A DNA stretch of 64,000 bases. It comes from Hymenoscyphus infarciens (taxonomy: Eukaryota > Ascomycota > Leotiomycetes > Helotiales > Helotiaceae). Under the pieces are notes generated by a model that was not told where the DNA came from, did not search any database, and was given only the letters and a program-made list of their open reading frames with translations. Within the stretch, counting starts at the first letter, position 1, and the number at the start of each line of letters is the position of its first letter. The position numbers and the translations under genes were made by a program. Positions 36,601 through 50,119 of the stretch are shown one piece after another. Location of the stretch: NCBI GenBank assembly GCA_001414345.1, contig LLCB01000151.1, positions 62,001 through 126,000 on the forward strand. Direction: 5' to 3'.

Positions 36601-37874
36601 AATGTTACCTAATATCTTATCTACTCTAGTATACTTTCTATCTACTCTAAGGCTTAAAAGTTCCTCTCTTTTTATAAGATTATAGTGTTAGATTATTTAA
36701 TAGTACTGTCCTAGAAACTTCTCTATTTACTAGTACTATTCTAAAAGTTTAAGAAGTTTTAAAAGAGTATAGTTTTATAACTATAGGTTAAAACTTTATA
36801 GGACTGCCTAGTAGTACTATAATATAGTTCTTATTCCTGACTTTATTATCTTCGTCATCTTGAGTTTAAGCGGTATATAATAGACCTAGGTTAGTAGGGT
36901 CGTTAGCGGGATCGTTGAAGTAATTACTTTCGTTATCTTAAGTTTAGGTAGTATATAATAGACCTAGGTTAGTAGAGTTAGCGAGATTGTTAAAGTAATT
37001 ACTAGTAGTATCTAAGAAGGCTAAATATTATTATTATAGTTATTATTACTATAGCTTTTATTATCTTTTAACGTATTCTACTATATATTTATAATAGAAT
37101 CTAAAAACTCTAGTACTAGCTTCTCTAAATACTATATCTCTTAATTCTTCGTCTAACTACCTAGTTTTATTAACCTTAGTAGTAGTATTATATAGTATCT
37201 AAGATATAAGTATCTTATATCTATCTATCTTAACTTATATACCTCTTCTATAAAGTGTTTATTATAACTTAGTAGTAGTAGATTAGTAGATTTTAGTAAA
37301 GTTATCTTAATTCTATCTCTTAAAGTCTATTTAAAATTTATTCTAAAGAAGAAGGTCTTTGTTCTCTCTTTTAGTATACTTCTCTTCTCTTTTAATAGTA
37401 TATATTATCTCTTTTATTAGGGTTAGTATATCTGCTATATTATAATAGATATTGTTATTAGGTTTCAGATATCTTAGATAGTATAAATTATCTTAGAGAG
37501 AGGTAGGAGGTCGGGGGTAGTAATTAGCGCTTCTTATCTTAAAAAGCGTTTATAGTTTATTGAATTAAAAGTATTAGTACTAACGATTTTATATATAGTA
37601 GGCGTTTAAGAGGTCTCTTTAAAAGAAGGTAGAAGGTTAAGAGGTCTCTTAGAGGTTAGTAAAGAGTTAGTAGAAGGTTAGTATTTATAATCAGCGCTTC
37701 CTATCTTAAGAAGTGTTTATAGTTTATTATTAAAAGTTTAAATAATAAAAGGAATTATAATTAAAGAAGGGGAGTCTACTAGTAATATCGAGTTTACTTT
37801 TATATAAGCATACTTATAGTAGAAATATATAAAGTAACTAAGTATCTAATCTAATCTATACGTCTACTAATTAG

Positions 37875-38044
37875 TATTAGTATAACTTATAATCATAAAA
37901 GTAATATAAAAAGAGTTATATTATTATTCGTATATACTAAGTAAAGCTAGCTATAATGCCTACTTAAGTAGCCTCTAAACAAGTATACGTATACCCACGT
38001 ATACTAATCCGAATCGCTATTTACCCCTTGAATATATACCGACA
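37875..38044 (-). repeat. LTR of deleted Copia element (5' LTR in element orientation)
   Basis: This 170-bp LTR ends GAATATATACCGACA in plus-strand reading. It retains CCGACA, the reverse complement of the TGTCGG start seen in the full element. Confidence 0.88.
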
Positions 38045-39077
38045 TCTTTAATAGTAGAACTATTATTTTCTTAGATTATCTAAGAGTTGTTTTAGAACTC
38101 TCTATTTTATTTTCTATTTTCTTTTAAAATAGATATATACTCTTAATTAAACTAAAGTTACTATTTCTATTTTATAATTTATATTACTTTTATAATAATA
38201 AAAAGAGAGCTTTGCTATTATTAGTCTTAGAATTACTTAGAGAAACTTAATAGATAAAGGTTTAATTAATAAGTTATTACTTGAAATTACTTTTCTAGAT
38301 AACTAAACTTTTTATAATTTTATTTCTAATTACTATTTTTAGATTTTTATAAATTTTATCTTTCTAATAAGCTATTTAAAAAAAGGTTTATCTCTAGATA
38401 ACTATTATTTAATATTATAGATAATTTAAAAGTTATTTTAAACTAGTATTATAGCTTATTTATAAAAAGATTTCTTTATAAATTAATATAGAAAACGTTT
38501 AAGAAGTTGTTTTTAAAAATAAGCGAGAGATATAAAATAACTTTTTAAATAAACTTCTTATTATTAAAATAAAAGTAATATAGATAAAATAGTTATTACT
38601 CTAGAAGTTACTAGAGATATAATATAATAAATAAGAATAGATTTTAAAATACTATTATAAATTAATAGAATAAAATTAAAGCTAAACTCTTTAACTCTAT
38701 AAAAATAACTATTATTCTAACTAAGTATTTTTACTCGATCTACTTAATAAATAATAAACTAACGATTTTAGAGAATAAGATTTCTTACTTCCAAAAGCTA
38801 AGAAACTAAGAAATTATTATCTTATATTCTTAGTCTCTACTACTAATAAACTACTTTAATAATTTTTATAAAATAAAAGAAAAAATAACTAGATTTATTA
38901 TAGTATTATTATAATAGATTACTAAGAAACGTGTTCTTTTTTAGTAGAGTCTAAGAGATTATAATAATAGCTTTAATACTAAGCGTCTATTTAGTTTTAA
39001 TATATTAATTTAGAGTATAAATATTTTAATAACTACTCTTTTATACTAAAAAGAAATCTAGTAGATTCTAGATAATT

Positions 39078-39247
39078 TGTCGGTATATATTTAAGAGGTA
39101 AATAGCGATTCGGATTAGTATACGTAGGTACACGTATACTCGCTTAGAGGCTACTTAAGTAGTTATCGTAGCTAGCTTTACTTAGTATATACGAACGATA
39201 ATATAACTCTTTTTATATCGCTTTTATAACTATAAGTTATACTAATA
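39078..39247 (+). repeat. 5' LTR of Copia element
   Basis: The 170-bp LTR starts TGTCGGTATATAT and ends TTATACTAATA, where the last two bases are an original CA after RIP. Confidence 0.9.
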
Positions 39248-39679
39248 CTAATTAGTAGACGTATAGATTAGATACTTAGTTACTTTGTATATTTCTACTA
39301 TAGATATACTTATATAAAAGTAAACTCGATATTACTAGTAGACTCCTCTTCATAGATTATGGTTCCTTCTACTATCTAAATTCATAATAATATACTATAA
39401 ACGCTTCTTAATATAAGAAGTATTAATTACTAATACTAATCTCTTAATATTATTCTAATAACTTCCTTAACCTTCTATTATTCTCTAAGATAATTCATAC
39501 TTTCTAAAACACTTATTTATCTAAAACCTGAATTCTCTTTCACCTACTAAGTAAAGTATAAATAGACTTTTAATAATATCTAAATTTATCTATAATATCT
39601 ATAATATCTATAATATCTATAATATCTATAATATAATAGATACACTAATACTGATTCCAACGACTTTAGAAGCTTTAAC

Positions 39680-42600
39680 TTTAATACTAAAACAGGCTCT
39701 AAAGCTAGTATTAAAGCTAAAGTTAATATAGATAGAAGAGACGATTTTTACTACTAAAAGAGAAGAAGAGTATACTAAAGGAAAGAACGAAGACCTTCTT
39801 CTTTAAGACGAATTTTAAGTAGACTTTAAAGAATAAGATTAAGATAAATTTACTAAAATCCACTGATCTATAAATACTAAGTTATAATAAACGCTTTAAA
39901 GAAGAGGTATATAGGTTAAGACGAATAGGTATAAAATACTTATGTCTTAGGTATTATATAATACTACTATTAAGGTTAACTAAACTAAGTAGTTAGACAA
40001 AGAATTAAAAGCTATAGTATTAAGAGGAGATACTAGTAATAGAGTCTTTAGATCTTGTTATAAATATATACTAGAATATACTAAAAGATAATAAAAGCTA
40101 TAGTAATAATAACTACAACCTCTATAACCTCTATAATAATAACCTTAAGCTGAAAATATTACTTAAAACACCTAATCTAAGACAAAGGTTAGAGACGAAG
40201 CTTTATAAGCATCTACTATATAATAATAATAATAACTAACATCGTTATAACAACCGACACCTTCGACGACTTTAATCCTACTAACTAAAAAGAAAGACCT
40301 AAGTAATCTAGTATAATCTCTAATCTAACCTTTAGGTCTACTAAAAGATAACTAGACCTTCTTTTTTATATCCTATTAATTTAGTAAAGATACTAGTAGT
40401 AACGATTTCGATAATACCTTTAAATATCTAGAATATAATTAATAATAGAATAATTTTAGTAGAAGACTACTAATATAAATAAATATAGTATATTTTAAAC
40501 TAGAGTTAACTTTATAAAATTCTTAAAAGGGTTAAGACTACTCTTATATATTAGGCACTCTTATAAAGGTATATAAGAATAATTAAAAGTATAGTAGAAA
40601 AGAAGATAATTTTATAATTAAAGTTATAATATTTAAGAATATATATAAAAGAAGTAGAGTATTACTAGCGATTTACTCTCTTACCTTCCTAACTATACTA
40701 AAAGGTAACGCTTTAAATTACTTCTATACTACGCTTTTTAATAAAAATATTAATTAATCTTTTAAAGTTTTATCTATATTTATATAATAATACTTTAAAG
40801 ATAAACTTTATAAAAGAGGCTAATTATTTAAATAGAATAATATTAATTTATAAGAGATAATATAAGTATCTAGAGTATTAATATTAAGCTCTTTTAAAGA
40901 TATATTATTAAGACTTAATTTACTAAGATTTTCCCTTCTTACTAACTTTTATACTAATAGTTAGTTTTTAAATAAGCTAATTTTAGCTTATAAAAAGGTT
41001 CTAGATTATACTATTATAATATTAACCTTATCTTAAAACCCTTCGATTTCTAATACTATTACTCTCTTATAAAGTTCGATCTAATCTTATATAAAAGTTT
41101 ACTTAGAGATAGTTATAAACGAAACTATAATAACTAAGAGGTACTTTTATAAGAGTAGACAATATAATACAAATAAATTTAATAATATAAATTAATATAA
41201 AAAGAAGAGAATATATTATATATATAGAAAAGATAACTATTTATCTTAGAATTATAGTTAAGAAGAGTAGGACTGTTACTTTGCTAAATAAACTAATAAG
41301 AATTCTAGACACTTTAAAAGTAAGTAAGATAAGTATACTAGAAAGGTATATAATATAAATATAGTATATACTTAGAGTACTTAGAAGGAAGAGATATTAG
41401 AGACACTTTACGCTATTACTCTATTAAAAAAAGATAGTTACTTATTAGATACTAGTTTAGATAAAGAAGTTATCTATTATAATATTACTTCTATAGAATT
41501 TATTAACGATCTAAATACTAAATAACTTACTATAAATTTAATAAGTTTAGTATAAAGATATATTATTAATAGATATATCTTACAAAACCTAAATAACTTA
41601 AATAACACTTCTAACGTTATATACGAATTTATAAAAGAAGTATTTATAATAATAGCTAAAAGATATGTAAAAGAGAACTTCTTTAGTATAATAATCGATA
41701 CTAAGGTAGCTCGAAAGTTAAGTATAGGATATAAATAATATCTTATATATATTAAACTTATTAAAAGTATCTTAATTAATAAAGGTATAAAGAGTTAATT
41801 TAATATCTAGTTTAGTAAAAGATATACTCTATCTTTAGAATTAATAATAATTGACATACTGATTAGAAAAGCTAAATTCTATATAGTATAATCTAATACT
41901 CCTTTTATCTTTTATATTAATAATATAGATAACTTAAATATTACTCTAAATAATCTTTAAAACGTACTTATCTAAGAGAATAAGAAAGAGATAGAAGTTA
42001 AGAGGTTCTCTATTATATAACGATTTAGATACCCTTTTCTACTCTAAGATGAAGCTATATATAACTTTATATAAGAGTACTTAACCTTTCTTATAGATAT
42101 TAATATTTAAAGACTTTATAAGTAATTTAGCTACTTATTAGTACTAAGATTATAACATATACTAGAAAGAGCCGAGTATTATATTAACTAAGACATCCTT
42201 TGACATCTTACTAAATTCTACGAATACTATTAAAAGCATAGTAGTTTACTAGGCTGGTTTAAGTTCACTCTTTATAACGACTTTGAATTTAATTATAGTA
42301 TTTTAATTAATACTTTCTTCCTTAATAAACAGGTAGTCTTATACTATATAGACGAAGTAATAAGATATTAAGTAGGTAACTTTTTACTAGATATAAAAGC
42401 AACGACTATATAGAAGGTTTTCTAAAGATATTAGATTAATATATATCTTAGACCCTCTAATTATATTATTATAAATACTAAGATAAACTTTATTAAAAAG
42501 GACTTTGTATACTCCGCTACTAAAATAGATACTATAGTAAAAACTATACTAGTTAAGATATATAATTTAATTAGTATAGTAGAACGTTATTATAGACCGA

Positions 42601-45090
42601 TTTAATAGGTATATAATATTATATATAAACAAGAGCTATATCTCTTATAAAGTTTAATACTTTAAATAGCTTTTAAAGTAATTAATAATATAGTAGGTCT
42701 AAATAGACTAGTCTCTACTCTATTAGTATATAGGGTATATACTCGAATAACTATAACTAACGTACCTTTATAACCGATTTCTATAAGATCTAAGACTTAT
42801 AAAAAGGCTACTTAAGAGGTATAAAAGTAGATTATATCTTATTAAGTTAAAGAAGCTCTTAATATATAAAATAGACTGATTAACCGAGTTAAGAACTTAC
42901 TCTTAAATTTAGATGTTTTAGTATAGAGAGAGTATATAAAGTCTTAAATAAGACCTTTTATCTTTTAAGGAATTAAGAATAAGAACTATATCGTAGTACT
43001 ACTAAGTAGTCTTATAAAGTTTTAATCTATAGTTATAAAGCTATACTTTATTAAAACTTCTAAAACTTCTAGAATAGTACTAGTAACTAAGGAAGTTTCT
43101 AGTATAGTACTATCTAAAACGATACTATAACCCTATAAAAAAGGGGGAATTTTTAAGTAATAGAGTAAGCAGGATATTAAATAACATTCACCTTCTCTCT
43201 AATACCGACTTTAATAGTCATAAATCTACTAAAACACCGATATTCTAGAAGCTATATTAGAACCTCTCTAGAAGTATAGACGTAGATAGCCTTAAAAGTA
43301 TTTAAGACTTCTAAATAGGTCTTTTAAAGTATTATTCTCATAGTTAAACACTTTTATAAACGATTTTAACTATATTACTCTTAAAGATGTTAGAACTTTT
43401 CTTACTAATTTAAGTAAACCTTATAACGTTGAAGTATTTATAGCTAATAATAGTATAATATATATTAAATTATAATAAAAGAAGATTAATAGATTAACTA
43501 ATTAAGGTGTTTTTAAGATTATTATCTAAAAGAAGTTACCTCTTAATATTAGAATATTTAGATCTTACTTTATAGATAATATTAAATTTAAGAGTATAAT
43601 ACTTACTTTTATAAAGTTAAGATTAGTTATCTAAGTATATAATAATACTAGGAAGTTACTAGTACTTACCTAGGCGCCTACTATTTAAAGAGTAAGCTAG
43701 AGAATAATCCTTATACTTATTATAATACTTCTAAGCTTATAAGTGTTTATTTAAGATATTACTTAAGTATATATATAATTGTTAATTAACTTAAATTAGA
43801 AATTCTTTATATACTCTTCTAAAGGTTATCTCTAATAAGAAGATATATTCTTCGAGGTAATTAGACTATTATATAGTATTCTAAAAGCTAGTAATCACTA
43901 GTTTATAACATACTATAAACACTATATTATAAGGCTTATAATAGAATAGTTAACTTTTAACCCCTGTCTTTTATATACTAAATTATACTAGTATAACGAG
44001 TAAGTAAAGTTAGATACCTCTTTTAGTATAGTAGGCCTTTAAACTAATAATACTCTTATACTCGCTAATAACGCTTTTACTAATAAAGAAGAGCTTACTA
44101 TTAACGAAGCTGGATTTATATCTAAAGAAAGAGAAGAGCTTACTATTAACTATCTAATCAAATTTAATAGAGAGCTAATTACTAAGTATTATAATAGCTT
44201 TATATCTCTTACTTAGGATTACGTAAAATACTTAGATTTAGTATAAAAGACTCTATCTAAGATATCTAATATAAAAAGAATATTATATATAATAGATACT
44301 AAAGATTAATATATTATATAATATACTAGAGAGGTATACTTAGCTATAGTATCCTAGCCTAAGGCTGCTTTCGACTTATTATATACTATTTAAACTATTG
44401 ATTCTTAAGATAACGATATTTTACTTCTTAATAAGCGAATTTAATAGTAAATTAACAATCTCTTAAAAGAACTTAAATTCGTTAAATTAGATAAATCTTC
44501 TCTAAAATTATATACTTTTATTAATGGATTATTTACTAATAATAAGGACTTATCGTTATAAATCGGTTACGTTATTACTCTTATAAATAAAGATAATAAT
44601 ACTAATATCTTATATTAGTCTTCTACTAAGTATAAGAGAGTTACTTATAGTGTTTTAGTATTAGAATTATATATAATAAGCTTTAGATTTAACGCTATAG
44701 CTTTAATAAAATCGACTTTTAAAAGCATCTTAGGATTTAAGATACTACTTATAGTATATACTAATTTAAAGTCTATTTATAAATATATAACTAAATTAGA
44801 TATAACTAAGGAGAAGTAACTAATAATTAACGTTATATACTTATAAGAAGTGTATAAATTAAGAGAGATTAATAAGATTAAATAAATCGACGGTAAAAGT
44901 AATCCTATAAATGCTATAACTAAAAAGAGTTACTATAATACCCTATAAAAGTTGATCGATACTAATAAGCTAGATATTAACCTTATAGAATAGGTAGAAC
45001 GAAATAAGAGACTAAAATAGAGCCTTCTTATTAGTCGAGAATAAGGAATAGAGAGCTCTGATTAGTTAGATTAGATATATGATTTTTAAT
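39680..45090 (+). pseudogene. Copia gag-pol remnant
   Basis: Read through stops, the order is Copia-like. Gag lies at about 40540-41130 and is followed by a degraded zinc-knuckle-like region near 41210-41260. A protease-like segment (IIIDTKVAR) is near 41690. Integrase spans about 42150-42960, with LTKFYEYY followed by a core containing FVYSATKIDT and IVERYYRPI. Reverse transcriptase occupies about 43490-44290, with the TIQRVS signature near 43680. Its catalytic Asp pair at 44046-44051 now reads Asn-Asn (AAT AAT), the change RIP makes from GAT after T. RNase H lies at about 44600-44990, including KRVTYSVL and DGKSNPINAITK. The domain series matches fungal Ty1/Copia polyproteins. Confidence 0.88.
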
Positions 45091-45128
45091 AGTTTTAAGT
45101 AACTTCTATTATTTTAAAGAAGTGCTAG

Positions 45129-45298
45129 TGTCAGTATATATTTAAGAGGTAAATAGCGATTTAGATTAGTATACGTAGGTATACGTACACTCGCTTAGAA
45201 GCTACTTAAGTAGTCATCGTAGCTAGCTTTACTCGGTATATACGAACGATAATATAACTCTTTTTACATCGCTTTTATGACTATAAGTTATACTAATA
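45129..45298 (+). repeat. 3' LTR of Copia element
   Basis: The 170-bp LTR starts TGTCAGTATATAT and differs from the 5' LTR by a few transitions. It is followed by TAATT. Confidence 0.9.
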
Positions 45299-45589
45299 TA
45301 ATTAGCTCTTTTACTTATTTTAAAAAGATACTAACTTAAGATCTTATTCTTATAACTATATATTTTCTAAAAAGTCTTAAATTACTATTTATAAATTATA
45401 TTATTTTAACTTATTAATACTATTTAACAACTACTCTTCTTTTTAGAATTCTACGACTAGTAAATAATTAAAAACTATATATAAAACTATTCTATATATA
45501 TACTCTAGTTAATTAAAAGTTCTTTTATAATATAATCGTTATATTAGAAGTTATATCGCTCTATTATAGCTATTACTTTAGTTATTCTT

Positions 45590-46500
45590 ATATCTTACGT
45601 AATTTAGAAGAACGCGGTTCTAATCTATTATTTCTAGCTCTAATATAACTAAATAATTAAATAATTATCTTATTCTTTAAACTCTACTAAAGTAAATAAT
45701 AATTTACTTATAATCTTATATTTAAGAAGCTTTACTAAAAAATGTTTATTTTAGTCTAAGTTAGCTTATAATATTAGAATATAAGTATATAAGCTAAGTT
45801 TCTTTTATCTACTTCTACTAATACTTTTATACTCTCTTATTCTTCTTTTTCTTCTTTAAAAGTCTTTAAAAAAAAAGTCTTAAAAGCTACTAAAAAAGCT
45901 TTTAAAAAGATATAAGCTTTCTAGAAGTATATTATATATACTAACTTCTATATATATATAAGTATATAAATAACCGCTTACTTATAGTTAAGGTAGATTA
46001 ATTATATAAGAATATATTAGCAATAGCGAACGTTTCTAGGTTTACGCTATTATATCTAGATACTTACTTCTCTATATCTATTACTTTAGATTTTAATATC
46101 TTAGTACTCTTAAACTATAGTTTAAAGCTACCTAGATCTTAGTCTAATACTACTCTAAATAAAAATAGTTTCTAACTAGACTATTAAACACGTCTATATA
46201 TAAAGTATAAGAATAGCTAAAGAGAGATTTATATAGATTTTAATTATTTAATTAAAAGAGAGTTTTTTATTATTAAGCTATTATAATAATCTAGAGTTAG
46301 TTATATAGGAAATATAAGAGAAGATTATAGCGATCTAGCTATATAATTCTTTTTTAGATAGTAAAAAAAATTAACTACGATATTACTAATATAAAAGAGA
46401 GTATTATAAATAGACGTTTAGTATTAAAGCTATTACTAAAAGCTTTTAAGTACTCTAGTAAAAACCGGCCTACTCTACTCTCTCTATAATGTAATTAGTT
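45590..46500 (-). repeat. Inverted copy of the repeat at 13600-14760
   Basis: Matching landmarks run in reverse order and strand to the copy in block 1, for example AAACACGTCTATATATAAAG near 46190 and GAACGCGGTTCTAATC near 45610. The original element type is not readable. Confidence 0.6.
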
Positions 46501-46620
46501 AGTTTATAAAAGAGCGACTATAAAACTAAAATAAAAATAATATAGAGTTCTCTCTAAGTTAGTTATAAGACCTGGAATCGTAATACGCGTATCTTATAAT
46601 AAACGCCTTTTAGTCTATAG

Positions 46621-49141
46621 ATAAGAGAGTAGTCATTTCCAAAACTTTAAAATCAAGCCAGCAAGAAAAGAGGGGCTGAATAGCTTCCCCTTGGGGTGAA
46701 TCACGTGCTCGAAGCTGCCGCGCTCCACTTGCTCTAGCTCAATGAAGACAAAACTTCCCCATCGACAACGACATACTCATGCCATCAAACCTCTCTGCGA
46801 AACCATGCTCCGCATTGTCCCCGATCGTTGATATGAACGCGAAATTGAATTCGCTGTCACTTCTTTCGTCTTCTTTGGAGTAAACCTATATGGCTGTGCC
46901 TGTTCGTCAAGTGCTCAAGTCTCTGTTTTATGCTAACTAGCTTCAAGTTCCCAATTTTGATGGTCAGCCTGTATATACTCATCTCCAAATTATAATTCTT
47001 CACCGCAGCGGTTCTCGTTTTCGTTCATTCTCACCAGTAATGGAGTCGGCCGAGGATAAACCACACGGAGAAGACACTTGCCGTTGCTGACGGGCCACTA
47101 TAGTTCGAGCTCCAAATTTTGCGCGTGGAAAGTCGCCGCGGCATGAACCCCTTGGATAGAAGCCTCTATGAATCGAAACATAGGATAGCTCCCAGCATGA
47201 CAGAAAAACCGCGTCAAACATTCTCGAACCAGTCAGTGCTTTCAACACTTCCTGGAACGGGAAGGGATTCTGCAGCAGATGCTACAGCCATCCCTCAAGC
47301 ATCATGGGACTGAGGAGGACAATGTCGACCTTTAAATCATGTTTCCCAGCGGAGCATTCCCCGTAGGACGGCCCAATGAGCGGCTGTGCCACATGTACCG
47401 TATTGACCGCTCCTAACTGAGGCGAAGCATCTGTTCAATATCGCCTTATAGACCCACATTTTTAGCCTCCAAATGATGAAGCTTAAATTGACCGCGACCT
47501 TCTCTCGAGGCGGAACCGCATCGAACGTGGTTCGCTTTGGCGACACTGGAGGTTGGAAAAAGTGATGCCAATACTCGTTGCCATCACCTGCAGATATTTT
47601 CTGCATAGCCCGGCCATTCTCTGTTTTATTGGACGCGCCCCAACTTGAAGGTGGCCATGCGGGCTGTTTCTTTCTCAAAAGGAGCGAGGCAAATGCTCCC
47701 AAAACGAGGCAACCAGGCTAAGTGAGAAAATGATAGCTCTCTCGCCCGATTACTGAGAGTGCTGAGTGAGGTGCATGCAATGGCAAATGATCCTTGCAAA
47801 ACTGCAGCTTTTCAAAACATAAGAAAGGACTCCCACCCTCCGGAATTGACTCTTGAAAATCGACTAATAAATCAGAAATGGAAAGATAAAACATCCCCCT
47901 TCTACACCCAGTAAGTACCGTATAGGTGCCATCTTGCTACCCACGATACCTCCCTTCCAAATTTTTGAAGGTCGCTAAACATCTGCAGGCTCAAGATGAA
48001 AAGGAATCTGATTCGTCCGATCGCCATCCACACCACTTGTGCCAATACAAGCGCACCACGGATGACTGTCAAATCAAATTCCCTCCCACGTACACCACTC
48101 GGTCATAGTTTTCGCTTTCAACGAGGGTCGGACCTCTAATTATACCCCGAAGGCTCCTGATTTGAACGCAGAGCCGCATTTTCCAAATTCTTCCGACTTG
48201 GTGCCGGACTGCTTCTCTTTCTCGTGTCCAGACAGCGCCCCCTTGTAGGTCTCTCTCAGGGTGCATGAACGAATCCAAAAGAAGGCAACACCACCTTCCT
48301 TCGCCTCTGAGGGCCCCAAGGTGCTGCATTCTTACAAAAATGGTAAGATTGGGTTTATTCTTTTGCCTTCAGAGCTTCCAAGGCGACTAGTGTTCAATTA
48401 TCCTCCAGCCGGGGCGCATTATCTGAACATCTATCAAGCCGAGTGGCTGCACCATTTGCCTGCTCCCTACTCCACGGCAACTGCCTTGTAAGGCACCTCC
48501 AGTGTCTGGTATTTCCTCTACTCCATCTCTTCATAATCAATGCATGTATGTGGCTTTCTCCGACTCGTTGCCACTCCCATACTTAACACCAAATTGGCGA
48601 CCACCCAAGGACAGTCCGCAGAGTCTACCCGCTCGCCATTGTTCAGACACTTGGGATAATTGCGACCGAGGCCCTTCATGGATTCCAGACGTGTCAGGAG
48701 ACCTTATTTACGCTCTATATGAACCAAAGTAGTCCACTGTTCAGTACGGAGGGGTGTATCTATGTGTTGGCAGTTCCATTATGGGATTGGTCTCGCACAA
48801 ATATTGCCGGATTGGCGCAGATCATCCACTTTGGAGGCGTTGATATCATGTCGCCATTTGCTTCTGTTCAGTTTTTACCGACTAAAGCTGCACACCGTGA
48901 AGCAGCCACGCTTTTACTGCCGGGATCTTCCTCCATAAACACACCATAGTCCAATGAATATCATCACGAGGACCCTTTTCACTATTATCGGGCATCAATA
49001 CAATCTCTCCGAGAACTCCTCATTGCTTACGGCCAGTCGAGCCCCAGATGATAGGCGTATCTATACCACAGGGTGCCTCTCCACATCATGTCTATACTGA
49101 ATAGATACAACTACCGCTTTGTCACTGAGGCAAGTCCCTAA
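46621..49141. other. 2.5-kb region with no supportable gene
   Basis: Composition is normal. Short open frames occur on both strands (for example 47337-47702 minus, 48261-48491 plus, 48502-48732 plus, 48719-48949 plus) but none has a recognised domain. Three successive plus-strand frames between 48.26 and 48.95 kb each look mildly protein-like, which could mean a decayed gene. I would not annotate one. Confidence 0.45.
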
Positions 49142-50119
49142 ATGGCTACTAAGCAGGTAAGTTTTCTAACTGCTGGACTTTGTGTTGTCTTAAAAGGGTC
49201 TTAACGGCTTCAGAGATCATCACGCGGCCACGGCCCGAAGCTGCAAGGATCCTCGTCCAAGTCTGCCTCCTCCCAATCAGCACGAACAAGCTTTCTCTTC
49301 ATTTGCAACGAACTACCTACAAACGATGACCCAGAACATGAAGGCTCCATTCAAGCACGATATGTGGATGGACGATGGCGTCCGCCAAGGGAGGTTAGGG
49401 GATTCTTTCAGCAAAATCCGGGTCGGGTGTATCGATGGACCGATGGTGTCGTAAGCGTTGCAACCGATTATGCCTGGAGCTCGCGAGACATAATTCCTGC
49501 AGTGGCAGATGGAAGAATTTACAATACCTCTACAGGTGTGTTTCCGGAATACTACAGAGCCGCTACCGTCTTTTATTGCAACCGATTCGACCTATTCTTT
49601 ACCGCTAGAGGGGATGCCAGCCTGAAGAACATGGATCAAGCGGATATCGAGGACGATTGGCATCCCCTCACTTTCTCTCATGATCACCACATTACCCGCC
49701 TAGAGCATGCAGGCGATCAACCGCACCTCGATGTTCGAGCTGCTAGCTGGATTGATCAACTGCTGCCAAACAACTACCGGAGAAGTTCTTCGTCGCATGA
49801 TGCTACGCATAAAGGATTGGGAGGGATTCTACCGATTGGGGTATCGTTGGTGGCATTCTCTTGTGGAGACCAGGATGCGCTTCATAGGGTATTAATGGAA
49901 GATAGGGCATGGTATGGAAAAACTTGGCGGGCTCATCCAAGACCTTCAGGACGTATGTAAATCTCTGAACGTCCCGCTTACTTTCCGTCTTAACGTTCTA
50001 TAGGAGAACCTGGAAGAGGAATGGTCACTACCATTTACGTCGACCCCGACAACCCACAAGGCTCTACGAGTGACGCCTTAGTTGATCTTGAATACGGTCG
50101 TGCCCCTATCTTTCGCTAA
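49142..50119 (+). CDS. Hypothetical protein, weakly beta-propeller-lectin-like
   Basis: Three exons (49142-49156, 49214-49952, 50004-50119) give 289 residues in a consistent frame. The introns (57 and 51 nt) have GTAAGT and GTATGT donors, CTAAC or CTTAACG branch sites and CAG or TAG acceptors. The first exon is only five codons. The protein starts with a Ser/Gly/Lys-rich stretch, then short beta-strand-like segments: ARYVDGRWRPP, RVYRWTDGVVSVA, IIPAVADGRIYN and AATVFYCNRFDLFFTARGD. The pattern (PAV ... RFDLFF ... GDASL) recalls blades of fungal fucose-binding or PLL-type lectins (RxDVFxxGxDxAL), but only one or two repeats are visible. No signal peptide is seen. The splicing model is better supported than the family. 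Confidence 0.55.

Larger units (their letters stand above)
35759..38044 (-). mobile_element. Internally deleted Copia-family element, minus strand
   Basis: Two 170-bp LTRs (35759-35928 and 37875-38044) and a perfect 5-bp duplication TCTTT (35754-35758 and 38045-38049) define a 2286-bp element. The LTRs and both internal ends match the full Copia element at 39078-45298 in opposite orientation: the 5' internal end (about 37760-37870) matches 39248-39350, and the 3' end (35929-36000) matches 45060-45128. Only short pieces of the interior remain, including a segment like 43200-43390 that lies between integrase and reverse transcriptase. It could not encode its own proteins, so it must have moved with help from a full copy. 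Confidence 0.88.
39078..45298 (+). mobile_element. Ty1/Copia retrotransposon, structurally complete, RIP-inactivated
   Basis: Two LTRs of exactly 170 bp (39078-39247 and 45129-45298), both starting TGTC, enclose 5.9 kb; the 5-bp duplication TAATT is present on each side (39073-39077 and 45299-45303). The interior reads on the plus strand as one Copia-type polyprotein with integrase before reverse transcriptase. All frames are interrupted by stops, so it is inactive. It is the likely parent type of the short element at 35759-38044. Confidence 0.93.
31925..46620. repeat. RIP-mutated AT-rich retroelement block 2
   Basis: Composition and CA/TG depletion are as in block 1. The block contains a full Copia element, a shortened relative on the opposite strand, tandem repeats and inverted copies of block 1 repeats. 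The stretches 31925-33100, 34200-35750, 38050-39070 and 45305-45590 hold mutated repeat DNA without a recognisable family. The block ends near 46620, where normal composition resumes. Confidence 0.9.

Noticed and set aside
47337..47702. 121-codon minus-strand frame
   Set aside because: It looks protein-like in places, but neighbouring frames break at once and no family is recognised; not supportable as a gene.
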